This document shows, piece after piece, positions 50,379 through 63,100 of a DNA stretch of 64,000 nucleotides. The DNA is from Kalaharituber pfeilii (Eukaryota > Ascomycota > Pezizomycetes > Pezizales > Pezizaceae), in the NCBI GenBank assembly GCA_015179045.1, contig WHUZ01000031.1, forward strand, positions 248,001-312,000, written 5' to 3'. The translations under genes and the position numbers were made by a program. Every line of letters starts with the position of its first letter. The first letter of the stretch is position 1. A model generated the notes under the pieces. It was given only the letters and a program-made list of their open reading frames with translations, searched no databases and was not told where the DNA came from.

Positions 50379-51203
50379 TTATCCACTTAACGACTGAACC
50401 TGAGCCTCCACCCCCCCTTTCTTGGTAGAGTTGTCCTATTGATATGTCGATTGATGCGGAGCAAACAACAACGCTGGAGGTAGAAGGGCGAATATGAAAG
50501 AAAGTTGCGTTCGTAATATTACCTTCGTTACCGGTGGCTCTTCACTTTTCTTGGACATCTCAGGCTCGAGCCAGACTTCAGTTTCCCCATCAACCCTGAG
50601 CTCCGAGAAGGTCGCTCCCATTATGCCCAACCCTCCATTTGTCACAGTCAACTGGCGCCTGAAGACAAAATTCTGACAAACACCTCTACTGGAGCTCCAA
50701 CGTTCTTATACGCAGGAGAAGTCAAACAAGAGAGACAGTCTTGTGGTTCCAATTTCGGAATTCCATCCAGTTTACACGCTTCGAACGGACAGAAGCGATA
50801 AATTATCACTTCCAATGATTTTAATATAACGATTGGGCTACTTAATTTTAATGGCTTTTGATGCATTGATTCTTTTAATACAGTACAGGCCGTAATACAG
50901 CATCTTTCTAGCCTTGAGTCATTTTGGAGCAAGAGCGTAGAATGCATTCCTTCTCTCCATATGGTATCCGTGGCTGTAGCAAAAGCTTATATATCCTGGG
51001 TAACCAGCGCCATACTTATTCAACAGGGGCACCTGAGCCCTCGATCTCTCTATTGTACAAGAAACATCAGCACTTGGGTAATCTATCCACCCGCAGAATG
51101 CTCTAGGCTGATATATTCTCGGCCCTCTGTGCATATCTCCATCGAAGCCCGCTGAAACCTGCTTTTGACCCGATCCTGCGGAACGCTGAACGTTACCTTT
51201 CAC
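50379..51203 (-). pseudogene. unrecognised, possibly broken or mis-modelled gene
   Basis: A terminal exon (50379-50435, 19 codons ending QVQSLSG-stop) joins in phase 0 across an 87-bp GT-AG intron to an exon beginning upstream of 50523. That exon encodes RQLTVTNGGLGIMGATFSEL and WLEPEMSKKSEEPPVTK. Further upstream, another frame encodes RFCPFEACKLDGIPKLEPQD and CLSCLTSPAYKNVGAPVEV. The two frames meet at about 50680-50690 (GTGTTTGTCAG), where one base too many breaks continuity. A third frame (50919-51203) may be an earlier exon. The pieces look protein-coding but belong to no family I recognise. An extra intron, a sequence error or true decay are all possible. Confidence 0.35.
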
Positions 51204-51246
51204 CTATGGGCCATATTACACACTAAACGCTAATCCAGATTCTTAC

Positions 51247-51606
51247 CTAGTGTTTGCCCTCTCCATGGTCCTTTCCATGATGGGAGTCGCTCAAGAATAG
51301 GTACTCATATGCACAGTATATTGTGAAGGCGACAGTGGCAGTTCCGAGGCCGGGCAATCCGCCCTTGAAGCGGTTGAAGCGGGTGAACGGGCCAGTGTAT
51401 CGCCATGTCTCACTATCATCCGTCAATTGTCAGATTTTCGTTCTGTGCATCGGGAGGGGCATTGGAGCAGGATATGGAGATGCAGAATAGATCCGGAGGA
51501 GGAGATTTACTGACCTGCGCGCCCAGGGATCCGGCCTGGGAGGGGCCCTGAGGATATGCTTGATGGGGTCGAAGGTCTTGGGGTCGAAGCCGGGCTGCTG
51601 CGACAT
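51247..51606 (-). CDS. NADH:ubiquinone oxidoreductase subunit B12 (NDUFB3-like)
   Basis: There are two exons, 51515-51606 and 51247-51412, separated by a 102-bp GT-AG intron, giving 85 residues. The N-terminus runs MSQQPGFDPKTFDPIKHIL; the conserved core PWARSETWRYTGPFTRFNRF crosses the splice junction. A single membrane helix (GLGTATVAFTIYCAYEYLF) and a His/Lys-rich tail end the protein. This is the accessory B12 subunit in the membrane arm of mitochondrial complex I. The length fits (80-100). Its presence excludes Saccharomyces-like yeasts, which lack complex I. It is divergent from CAF1, with 619 bp between start codons. Confidence 0.93.
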
Positions 51607-52225
51607 TTCTGTGGGCGTGTCTGATGCGTGTTTATCGAGACTGGGGGTATAGTGAGGTCAATTCGCTGAGGCGCAGCTGCGGGTTCTTCACGAGGCCGTT
51701 TGTAGAGTTGACGTCGAGCGCAAGCTTTCCGCACGCCGGGCCCCGCATGCAAAAGCAGCGAGCCGATGCAGCGGGGGGCTTGGCACGCGCTCGGGGCGGC
51801 ACCAACCGCTGCACAGTGGGGCGCTCCCCGCTGCTTTTGCGCCCGCCAAGCACGCCGGCGCCCACCCCCCCCCCTCCAGCTCGCAGCCTTAGTAAGTTAA
51901 GTAGGTACACAGCGCCTGAGCCTTGGGCATGACACCTTTGCACTTCCCATCCTCAGCGTCAACTTAACTCGCGCATGCCAACCGTCTCGCTGCCCACACT
52001 GCGCGCTTCTCCGTCAAAACACGCACTCAGCCGATAAATCCGCCCGGGCACCTCCTTTACCGCCTCGCCCTGGTACCTCGTCCCGTACCTCCCCGCAGTA
52101 CCCTCAGCTTTGATCTCCTGCCGCCTACAGCCCGACTAGTTAGGACTCCGAGGATCGACTTCACCATTCGACCCGCTGGCGCTCCCCCGACCCGACAAAG
52201 TCAATAATTCCAAGCCTCGGGCATC
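51607..52225. promoter_or_regulatory. divergent promoter between complex I B12 and CAF1
   Basis: This 619-bp GC-rich region sits between two outward-facing start codons, with a C-run near 51867-51877. No clear TATA box was seen. Both genes are housekeeping, consistent with a shared constitutive promoter. Confidence 0.5.
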
Positions 52226-54102
52226 ATGCCAACACGACCGAACGCATTCGGCCCCACAATGCACAACCCTGGGCCGTACCATGCAGGAGCGGGGGGAGGC
52301 GGGGCCGGCGGCCATGCTCACAACATGCACGGTCACTTGTTCCAGCAACAGCAAGCGGAGAGGTGAGTTCGCGATCGGTCTCACTCTCTGTTATATCTAT
52401 CGGCAATCTTTCCTCCGGATTGGTGGTTAGATTATCGGTCTGCTAACTGGTCAAAAATGGTAGATTCCAGGCCGCCCATTTCCACGGACAGTCACAAATG
52501 GCAGCTCAGGCTCAAGCTCAAGCAGCTCAAGCTCAAGCCGTTCAACAGCAACAGCAGGCTCGTCAAGAGCAGGCAGCTAAAGCTGCTGCTGTAGCCGCTG
52601 CTCAACAGCAAGCGCAACAGCAACATGCCGCTCAACTAGCCCAGCAGCAACAGCACCTACACAATCGGCAAGAAAGTCTGATGCAACAAAGGTCGACGCC
52701 ATCGGTAGGAGGGCAGCTGATGGGTGCCGGAATGTCGAATGCGGCTCAGGTTGCGAACGCGCAGGCGGCTGCAGCGGCGGCAGCGGCAGCAGCAGCTGCC
52801 GCTGTGGCGGTAGAGGAGCAATGTATTGTGAATGTGTGGCAAGGCAATCTTGAAACGGAAATTGCAAAATTACGAGATTTAGTGGACACATACAAGTACA
52901 TATCGATGGTATGAATTTTTGATTCTGCGGGACTATCAATTGACGGAATCGGGCATGGATTTCACCTAAACGGATTGGGAGTACCATTACTATACACAGA
53001 GAGCGGTGGGTATAAGTATGCAAAACTAGGCTAACGAATATATCCAACATATTAGGATACAGAGTTTCCAGGAATTGTCGCGCGACCGATGGGGAGCTTC
53101 AAAAATAAGGCCGACTACCATTATCAGACCCTCAGGTGTAATGTCGATATGCTCAAAATAATACAATTAGGCATAACTGTGGCGGACGAGGAGGGCAATA
53201 TGCCTGAAGTATGCACGTGGCAGTTCAATTTCAAGTTCAGCTTATCGTACGTTTGCAAGGTAGTCCTCTTGACTGCGCCTGAAGCTAATCATTTCTTCCC
53301 AGGGATGATATGTACGCACAGGATTCGATAGAGCTACTTACGAAATCGGGCATAGACTTTTCACGACATGCAGAACAAGGAATTGACGTATTCAAGTTTG
53401 GCGAGCTGTTAATAAGTTCAGGCCTTGTTCTTCTAGATGATGTGAAATGGATATCCTTTCACTCTGGATACGATTTTGGCTACCTGGTCAAGATCATGAT
53501 GTGCAAGCCCTTACCCGCAGAAGAGACGGAATTTAGGCAATATCTGAACAAATTCTTCCCTTCCCTCTATGACATTAAATTCCTTATGAAAAGTTGCAAA
53601 GGATTGAAGGGAGGTCTGCAAGATATTGCAGATGAGCTACGAATTCCTCGAATTGGGCCACAACACCAGGCAGGAAGCGATAGTATGTTAACAGGACACA
53701 TCTTCTTTGCTATTAAGAAGGAATTCTTCAATGGCAAGATTGATGATGAGAAATACTTGTATGCTTTTGTATCTCATTCTGCTTTAGATTGAGCACTTAC
53801 TTACGACGGAGAAACACAGGGGTCAGGTTTGGGGCCTCAACGGTTTAGGCATGACAAATGGCATTGGAGGTGGCGTGATATACAATTCTGGTGGTCCATC
53901 GACGACTGCCTCCAATGATGTTAAGGACAAGAAAGACAATGCTCCAACCACTCCAACCGAGGCGACGCCGCCTACGAACGGCAACCCTTCAACGCCTGTG
54001 CCGAATAGTCAGGCAAATGGACAAGGCCCGTCGACACCAAGCTATACACCGGGGCCTGGAGGAGGTAGTAACTCGTTTTATGGAAAAATGGGTGGAATAT
54101 GA
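52226..54102 (+). CDS. CAF1/POP2 deadenylase of the CCR4-NOT complex
   Basis: There are five exons: 52226-52362, 52464-52908, 53056-53246, 53303-53758 and 53820-54102, giving 503 residues. The N-terminal 160 residues are Gln/Ala rich (CAG/GCA type repeats, ending in a run of 13 Ala). The DEDD nuclease domain then begins at about 165 with [19 protein letters not shown]. Metal-binding residues are Asp195 and Glu197 (DTEFPG), Asp315 (HSGYDFGYL) and Asp384 ([10 protein letters not shown]). The domain ends at [11 protein letters not shown], and a Thr/Pro/Asn-rich tail follows. The enzyme shortens mRNA poly(A) tails in the cytoplasm. The core is about 270 residues as usual; the extensions are fungal. 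It acts upstream of the decapping factor Dcp1 also found in this window. Confidence 0.95.
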
Positions 54103-55643
54103 TTGTTAACTTACATTCGAGTCTCTAGAATCATAGTAGCGTCTTAGGATGCGTCGTGAAACAGATGAAGAAGCCTCGCAAAAACAGGAACAGTTGGCAA
54201 CTTGCCTGGGGCGACGTTGTACATGTATATTGCAGGATGTGTGTATTACAGAAGTCGGGCTATTTTAGCTCGCATTGATGGGTTATTGGGTTTTCAGCAT
54301 TTTTTTCTTTTTCCTTTGTGGGTCTCGTTTCGGGGTTTCCTGTTGCCTTATGTCTCCTTGATCCTCTGCTACTATATTTTTACCTCTTAAAGTGACAACA
54401 TCCCTTGGATGGCTCTGTTGGCAGTTTATTTGTCCACTCTAGCGCATCTTCTCTATTCCGTCTCCCCTGGATTCTCTACATTGTGTTTTTTTTTTTTTTT
54501 TTTTCTAATTTGACATTTTTGTGAATTTACCCCCTGTTCCTCTGATTCGGTGTGTGTCTTTTTTGCTCTCTGCTTTTCTTTTCTTTTATGTGGTACTTTC
54601 CCCATCCATGGTGTTGAGTCCTTAGTCCTTTTCCTCATTTATCTATCTTTTTTTTTTTTTTTTTTTTCCTTTTTTCGTTCTGTATACGGGGTTTACATGA
54701 TGTTTAGTACTTGTGGGTTCTCTTTGGTGTTGTGCGTGTCCAACTCGGCGGCTGTGACATACATACATAAATGGTTGCGATTTTATCCTAAACTTCTTTA
54801 GCCAGCGCAAATGTGTCTTGATTCATGCATGCAGCGGGGACAAGCAAGTAGATCAACACTTCTATTGTCGGTATCAGAAAGTATTGTTCCAAGTAAGCAG
54901 GCTGACTCAAGTAGATAACTACGTGGTCGTTGTCGTTTGTTCTATTCTCTGCATTGTATGTCACGTGCGGAACGTGCACAGTTGGTGGGAGAAGAGTCCG
55001 TCGGAGATCCATTTCTTATTGACTTGCGACGCCGAAAGCGCTTCAGATGGCATTCCGGACCTTCCGCAGCCTGAAGCAGGCGATGAGAAGAGAACCCTTG
55101 CGAGACGCATGGCCTGCGAGCTGGGCCTTTCGTGCAAAGTAGAACCACTTAGCAAGCAGGTGCTCGTCCCGCCGGCTCCAGGGCGAGCTGCCGCCCCCTG
55201 AACCTGCAGTGCAGTTTGCAGCTCATGGGGGGCCATGCCTGGGCCGGCGCAGGAGCCTTCCCCATCCCCATCGCAGCACGCCACCGCATCCCTCCTGGGT
55301 CCCCACCGTCCGCGAAACAACCTTGATTCCCTCCCTCCCAACCTAAACGAGTCGCTGGAACGCACTTCCTGCTCCGTAACGCTCCTTTCCAACTTGAACC
55401 CCATCCACTCGTTTTGTTTCCCCCCCCCCCCAGCATCCACGGCACAGCATTACTTCTTCCTTCGATTTTCCTTGTGCAACAAACTCTCCTCCGCCCTCCA
55501 CCCTCCCCTCCCCGCCCCCCCACGTCACCCTCCGATTTTACTGAATTCCCGTCCTGCGATATTACTTTTTGCAACAGCCCAACCAGCCCTGAGTCGATCG
55601 ACTCAACTATCACTACTGCTACTACCGGCCACCGACCGCAGAG
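54103..55643. other. intergenic, 3' region of CAF1 and promoter of ERF4
   Basis: T-runs lie at 54486-54504 and 54649-54667. A CACGTG E-box lies at 54962-54967. GC- and C-rich DNA near 55410-55520 forms the likely ERF4 5' leader. Open frames here are compositional. No gene was recognised. Confidence 0.5.
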
Positions 55644-56876
55644 ATGGCCACCACGACAGCAACAAAACTGCGGAAACCCGAACCTGCAATAGTCCACCAA
55701 GGCACAAATTCATCGACTTCACCGACTTCACCGGCTTCACCGTCGCGAGGTATATATCCAATCCCGAATATACGACGGTACTCGCAAGGCGCATCTGAGA
55801 ACAGCGGCGCTCGACGTGGCAGCAACGGGAACTCTATTTACCAGCCAAACAACGGTGAACAGAAAAGCGCTGGATCAAACCAGCAAACATCGAGCCGGCG
55901 CGAAAAGGCCCCAAAGGAACCAAATACGCCGAATCGGCTGAGCCAAAGCTGGTTTACGGATGCAGGCTCAGATTTAGGAAGTGGGCGGGCTGGGGATGCG
56001 GAGTGTGATCTGGAGAAGGGGGTCAAGCTGGATGATTTGAGGGCTTTGAGAGCAAAGAAGGATGCGAGAAGGAAGAGCACGCTAAGTATGGTGGAAGCTG
56101 CTGGGCAGCAGGATGCACGGTCATCGAACAGTCAACCGTCGACGTTACATGATGAGGAGGAAGAGGAGGATGATTGGGACCATACACATCCATGTTTCCC
56201 GCACCCGAATCCGCATGTGCCGCTGGATTCGCAGTTGTACCAGACGACAAAGGTAATACGTATTCCTAGGGACTACATGATAAATGGGGATAATACACCA
56301 GCGTATTCAATCGTTTATCCTGTGATTTTAGATCCTTACGTCACAGAGGAACAGTTTAGAAAGATCATAGACACAGTGAATGAGAAGCTGCGGTTAGCGT
56401 TTGATCCGTGGAATAAGTGGAACTGGATTGATGCTGCTGTGGGATTGACGACGTTATGGTTCTGGGAGGAGATTTTTCCGACATATGTAAAGAGGCGATT
56501 AAGAGAGGTGGAGCTGGTGCTGGATCAGTGGAATCAGACGTTGGCCGAGCAGGGTGCGAAGCTGATAGCGTTGAGGAGGACGGGTTATATAAGTGTTTGT
56601 GCACCAGTCGGCTTGCGTCTGGCTCATCGTCTCTTGTGGTACATTTTACTGATCAGAACTCTTGTTTAGCTTGATATACAAATCCCCGACCCCCTTCGAG
56701 AAGAGAGCGAGGATGGCAGCATCGTAGGCCCCCTAGGCCAGGGTGTTCCGACAAACGGTGCTACAGCGAATGGCACGACAGAAAATGGTACCACCATAAC
56801 AGACGAGCGGAAGCGGGCGATGTCCAACGCCGGGACAATACCGAGATTAACAATAAATGGAGATTATGCTAAATAA
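55644..56876 (+). CDS. Erf4/Golgin A7-type subunit of Ras palmitoyltransferase
   Basis: There are two exons, 55644-56594 and 56670-56876, separated by a 75-bp intron (donor GTTTGT), giving 385 residues. The first about 185 residues are Ser/Asn/Thr rich and disordered with an acidic run (EEEEEDDWD). The Golgin A7/Erf4 domain (about 195-320) includes TTKVIRIPRDYMINGD, YPVILDPYVTEEQFRKII, NEKLRLAFDPWNKWNWIDAA and TTLWFWEEIF. Erf4 partners with the DHHC enzyme Erf2 to palmitoylate Ras at the ER. The hydrophobic stretch around WIDAAVGLTTLWFWEEIF could insert in the membrane. The C-terminal exon adds LDIQIPDPLREES and a Thr/Asn-rich tail. The splice join is in phase 0. Confidence 0.9.
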
Positions 56877-59800
56877 CACTTACTTTCTTCTTGAAAACCA
56901 GTTTTCCTTCTTCCTTCCTTGGTTTTTTCTTTAGTGTTTGGTGGGGTACGGATTGCGTTTATTTTACATATGGCTAAGCCTTTGCTTCTGGATTGGGGTT
57001 CGACATTGGATTAAAAGTTTCACAATATTTATATACAGACGTGAACGGACACGCACAGATTCGGGTTTTTCCTTGACTAAGGTCAGATGTTCTTTTTTTT
57101 TTTCCTTTGTGATTTCTCCCCTGGACGAATCGGCTCAACTCCTGCATTTCGTTTCTTCGTATCTTATTATTTCTATCAACGGTCTCGCAACCTTTCTTTA
57201 CATCTTTCTCAACGTTCTTGACGGCGCCTTCGATTGATAGCATTCAACATCATCCAATATATCCTCTCTTCCAGCCACCTCTCCAGTATTGACTTGTTCA
57301 TATTACATGATGGCAACCCCTGCGCCTACTCTCTACCGTTAAATTTCTGCGTCGGGTTTTTTAATTTCGGTTAACTGTGAGTTTTTTGTGATACCTTTTT
57401 AGAACAGCAGACTTTCTATTTTTTTTTTCTTTGCTTGAATTTTGGTGTGGTATGAAGGGTGGACAGGCCGGTGGTGTTTCTATGCTAAAGAAATTCTCCT
57501 TTATTTCCATTAATTCTTCTAATTAACTAGTCTATGTAGTTTCCTTTTCTGCAAAACCTCTAGAGTTGGTGTTTTCTCTTGCATACTATTTTTCCTTATC
57601 TGCTGTCCTGTCTCTATTACCTTCCACAACGCTTTTGCAGTTATTTGTGTTGCATGAATTTTTTTTTTTTTTTTTTACTTTGGCTGTAAAGATTTTTTTT
57701 TTTTTTTTTTTTTGCTCTCTAATAATGTAGCTGCATTAGTTAGGACAAACTAGGTATATATACCATGCTACGCTGCTACTAAGCTCCCTCCACCCGGAAT
57801 TAACGTATATAACGTTTTTTACATTTGTGATTTTCCTTTTTTTCATTTTCCTTTTTTTTTTTTTTGTTTTGTTATATTGTGGTGATAGGTTATCGTTTGC
57901 GTTTGTGTTTTTTTTTTTTTTTGACCTTTTGATTGTTGGATGGGAGTCACGTGTGAGGGAGTAAGTAGAGGGGGTATGTATGGGGGGGGGTGGCCTTGTT
58001 TTATTAGTATCTTGTCTTTTTATTTTTCTTAATATTGTAGACTTTACTGCTTCTCTATATGAAAGTTCTGGGGGATGTACGTTTTTTTTTTCGTTCCGTT
58101 CTTTATTTTTCTTTTTGCTGTTTCTTTTGGTTCTTGTTTATTTGGGTAGTGCGTGGGGGGGGGTAAACGGTACATATGTAATTCTGGTGATTTTTGTTGT
58201 TTTATGTTTTTTTTTGTTTAGTTTTGAGGTTGAGGGTTGTTTGTATACAATAATAGATAGTAAGTACTTGATATATATGTGTATTGAATTTGTTTTGGAG
58301 ATGGTGAGGGGTTTGATGGTGAAACCGTTCCGATCTCTCACGATCTTGTGTTTCGTCTGTCATGCTCGGAAGCACGTGACATGGCGCAGTGCTAGTGAAG
58401 CTACCAGTAGGCCGGAACCTAAGAACGAACCTAGACCATGTCACGGAGCTCTAGGTGGCCGACCGCCTGGTGCGAACGACTGGGCCGCCGGATACTCCTC
58501 TATATCCTGACCGTACTACCGGTGACCGGTCGGTTGCAACCCGTAACATCGTCCATATGACTGTACATATACCCCACTTATGGCATTGCCTTCTCTATGC
58601 AAGGCCTGGTCATCCTGACCTAGTCATATGATGTAGTCGGTATGTACCATCGATATCGTGTTTGCGGGTGGATCAAGGAGGGAAGTTTGACGGCGGGGTA
58701 TCTAGTAAGTGTAGATATAGGTATAACTGCTGAGTATGGTGGTTGTGCTATGTAGCTTTTACATCTATGCCTACGTATATAGATTCTTGTAAGAGATGAG
58801 ATATGCCTGGTATTAAATGTGGTGATTACAAGAGACTTGTATATATCTCTTGCAGTAAGGTATTCAGGGTAACTTGATACTTGCGTAGCTTGGTAATGGT
58901 TGTTACGTATGTGGTAGGACTTAATCGCCGGTACCAGTGGCAAAACCATGAAGATACTTTGATTAGTATAACGGCAGCTACTCCGCCTTTGGAGAGAAAA
59001 CAAAGGGTACCGAAGTCTTCATTTGGGCGGGTGCGCGTGTGTGATAGGACCCCCAACCCCAGCGTCTGAAGGGGGACCTTGCGCACGGTACAGTATTGGG
59101 GGCGAAACCGCCACCACCCAACCACCGCCGCCTATGCCGCCACCTTGCTGTTTGGTAAAAAACTTATCGCAAAGTGTAACACGTCCCTCCATTCGCCCTC
59201 CCCACCCCACCCCTTGCTCGGCTTTTTTTGCGTACATACGGCCATGCAGAGAAAAATTCGCGAGTCTTGCAAAACTTCTGTAAAAATCCAATTCGAAAAA
59301 AAAAAAAAAAAAGAAATAGAAAGTCTTGGTGATGGACAATCGGAGCTGCCAGGTACTTTGGGACTTGAGGACTTAACTCTGACTCTAAACGTCGTGCCAC
59401 AATCAGAACGCTACACAATGCAGGGTTGAGGTACCTTTGACATTAGTCAATCTTGCTGATTGCTGATCGCTGCTCTAAAATTGAAATTGGAATATACTAG
59501 GTATGAGTACCAGTACGGTTTGAGGATTATCGACCTAGGAAGAGGTTTTTTTTTTTCTTTTTCAAACAGCACAATGTCTGGGAGGTTAAACTTCTAAGCA
59601 GCAAGAGTGCACACACGGTACAACGCATGTATCTCCACTACACACGCCAATAGATAACTTCACGTCCCAGCAAGGCAGAAGTGATACAAGAGATCTAGAA
59701 TAACAACATCAACAACAACAACGACAACGACGTAACCCTTACATATACACGCATACACACAAGGAACTCAACATCAAAAAACTGTACATACACAGTTGCC

Positions 59801-60192
59801 CACCCAAGGTTTCGCAGGGTTGAACACACATCAACAAAAAGGGGAGGAAGGGGAATTTTTGCCGGGAGCCGGATCGCCCTTTGAGCCGGGCGGGATCCGT
59901 AGAGGTCCATTGGATTCTGTGTGCTGCTTTTACTGCTTTCGATTCTACTACTCAATCGACTCTTGGGGCGACGACAAAGACAACATATAGAAGCACCTCT
60001 AGTACCAAGAGAACACATTTGGAGGAGCAGTGGTTCTATGTGCTTGCACCTGGAGGCGTTACGAAATAACTTTCGTGTATTGATTTGATTGGGAGGATCA
60101 AATAGGAGAGCAGCACAGATCGAGCGCCAGAGACAACGACCATCAACCTGATTCCTCTCCGTTGTGAGGGAGAGAAGGAGGAAGTTGCAGAG
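56877..60192. other. T-rich intergenic stretch
   Basis: Many T-homopolymers lie at 57083-57930, with a smaller number of A-runs at 59296-59313. Open frames here are compositional; the frame on the minus strand at 59695-60609 is antisense to the SNF2-like exon. The final part is the promoter of the SNF2 gene. Confidence 0.55.
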
Positions 60193-63100
60193 ATGCCGGG
60201 ATCTGAAGATATCCAGAACGACCCCTTTGACTGGTCTGTCGCCCGCACGGCCCATGAGCTTTCCCTGCTCCTGCCCGATATCCCCGCGCTCGCAGATGTC
60301 ATCCGCATGCACCAGATCACAGGCCGCGCTTTGCTCACGATCCTGACACTTGAGAATTTGAAGACGGAGCTCAATGTGGTGCCGCTGGGGATAAGGGAGG
60401 TGGTGATGTTCCATATCGGGAAGTGGAGGAGGGAAAGTAAGGGGTATAGGAAACATGTGATGGAGGAGATGGTGGGGGAGTGGAGCTTGAAGAAGCAGGT
60501 GGGGAGGATTGTGGGGATAGGGACGGGGAATGGTGTAGCACATGGAATACATGGAGGAGGATTCATTAGGGGTTTGAATCTTCCGGAGGGGAGAAGGGGG
60601 AATGAGCATGTGGAGGAGGCACTAGTGGAAATGGAGACAGCGATGGCAGAGGCGAGGATGATAGATTGGGATACTGCAGGGAGGAGTCCTACGCCGCAAT
60701 TACCGGCACTGGGCGCCCCGGGATTCAGTAGGGGGGCTGTGAAGAGTCCGCTAAACCCGGACCCGGCAAATTATTATATATATTTCAAAGGCCCGGGGGC
60801 ATCACCTGAGCTTAGGAAGTTGCCGGAGGCGACGGCGACGGCACTGGTGGAGACTGGTGGAGAGAGGGAGAAGGGTGTGGAAGGAGCGGGGTGGGGGAGG
60901 GTGGGGAGGGGAGCGGGGTGATGAAAGATGAGGCGCCGATGTTGCTACTGCCGGGACCGAGTGAGACAAGGATCGAGAGTCCGTTCCCGGAACTAGGAGT
61001 GGGGGTGGACGCCGGGGTCGGGGTGGAATTTGATGAGAGGATGGAGGTGGATGGGGAGGTGGATGGAGAGGTGCCGGGTGAGAAGGCACCTAAGGGGGAA
61101 GAGGGGGAGACGAGGAATAACGTGCAAGAGGAGCAACCACCCCCACCTCATCCCCAGACCCAGCATCAACCAGACCGGAAGAAGAGGCCCAGTCTTCCGC
61201 CGCAAATGGAGAAGGTTGGTACTCCCGCCCGCACCTTCAGTTCCCCCGAGGCTGTGCAAGCCGCCACCCCTCGTCGCCTCACCGAAAAGCCACCAAAGAA
61301 AAAAGTCAGCTTCCTGGGTCCCCAAGCTCTACTTGTCGATGACCTCTTCTACGGCGGCCGGAATATGGAGGAATCCGACAGCAATGACGAATTTACTATA
61401 TGCGGGTCTAGGCATGCAGCCGGCACACAACGCTACGTGGAGCGTCAGATGCGGCATTTCCTGAGGAACTCGGAGAAGGCGTCGACGGTAATGTTCAATG
61501 GGATACACAGGACTGCCATCAAACCATATAGGGCAAGTTTGTTGCGGAAACACTACAAACAGTCGATCACAGTCTTTGACGCCCGCGGTGACAGATGTAA
61601 AGTGTACCAAGCGACCGTAGACGAGGTGGACTTACCGTGGAATGGTGCCGGGGCACAAGACGCGGCGGCCACGGCTACTGGGAATGATGGACAGAAAGTC
61701 ACGTTCAGAGAGGACCCGGATGCACCTGTCAAATACAAATATAATGAGAAGGATAACTCAGATCATCAGTTTGACTATTTGCTCAAGTGGACGAATATTG
61801 AGGATGATAGACAGCTTCCTGCCTTTGGGGACTCGGGAAGCGAGGGAGAGTATGACGTGGATACGTGGAGGGAAATTGAGGAGGAGAATGGAGAAGGTGT
61901 CAAGAAGGTATATGTGTATAAGAAGAAGAAGAAGGAGGCGAAGGTGAAGCCGGATAAGGGAAAGAAGCCGATGAGAGGGGGTCAGAGGGATAGGAGTAGG
62001 CCAGAGTCGGAGGGGACTGGGGAGGAGATTGAATCGGAGATTGATAGGGACAAGGACCGGGAGGTGGATCACGATGACGGGGAGAATACGGACTCAGCGC
62101 ATACGAGAACGGCGGGAGACGATAATGTTAATACAGGCAAAGGTGTTGGTGAGCAGGCCAGGAGGCGTACGGCAGTACCGGAGCCCTTCGAGTACGACGA
62201 ACTTGAGGAGGAGGATGCGGACATGTCACTCGACGGGAAAGCTGAGAGAGCGGTCATTAAGAAAGATGAAAATAGCGTTACCCCTACGCCAAAGGCACCT
62301 AAATACAAGCCAGCGTCCAACGATAATTTCATCGATCTGACACTCGATGACATTTCCGAACCCGGTCTCGATTCCAACCACCAGGTTTCCGAGCCCGAGC
62401 CCGAGCCCGGACGTGCAGCCCCTGGCCGCATCCCGTTGCCCCCGCCCAAAAAAGAACCCCCTGGCAAGCGCAAGTCGGATGGCGTATCGACCAAAACCTC
62501 CCGCGGTAAGCTCCACAGTGCGATCGACGAAGTTTACGACGATACCGCCCTGGTCCCTCTTCCCCCTGACGATAACTCTATGGATTCGGACTACTCCGAC
62601 ACCCCCCGAAATTCCCGACTTCATCGCCGGCGCAAGACAACCGAAGTCGTCGAGGACCCATCCGCAAAGGCATCCCGCGCCGACGTGCACCGTCTCGTTA
62701 AGGCCCGTCTCGAACGCATCAAGGCAGAGGAGAAGCGCAAGAAGAAGCAGAGCCAGGACGGCGGTGACAGTTATGGGGACGATGGCAAGGTTCAAGTCAA
62801 CTTGGGGAAGTACGCGTCAGAGAATGAGATTTACTTCCATCCGCAGATAGCGAAGGATCTGAAGCAACATCAGGTGGCAGGGGTCAGGTTCATGTGGGCG
62901 GAGTTAGTGCAAAGTAAGAGGAACATGGGGGCCTTGCTGGCGCATACGATGGGGCTAGGGAAAACGTTTCAGATGTAAGTATTTACTTGATCCCTCTATC
63001 TATTTGTATATGGGTGTTGGACTAGTCTGAGAGACGAACTTGAGGGTAACACTTATTTGTGTACCAGAATTGCGTTACTACATACAATCGCCATGGCATC

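Noticed and set aside
55149..55700. Minus-strand frame of 183 codons
   Set aside because: It overlaps the GC-rich 5' leader and start of ERF4 on the opposite strand, with Gly/Arg-rich composition and no motif.
59695..60609. Open frame of 304 codons on the minus strand
   Set aside because: It is antisense to the SAM-like exon of the SNF2 gene, and its Pro/His/Leu-rich composition mirrors the purine-rich coding strand.
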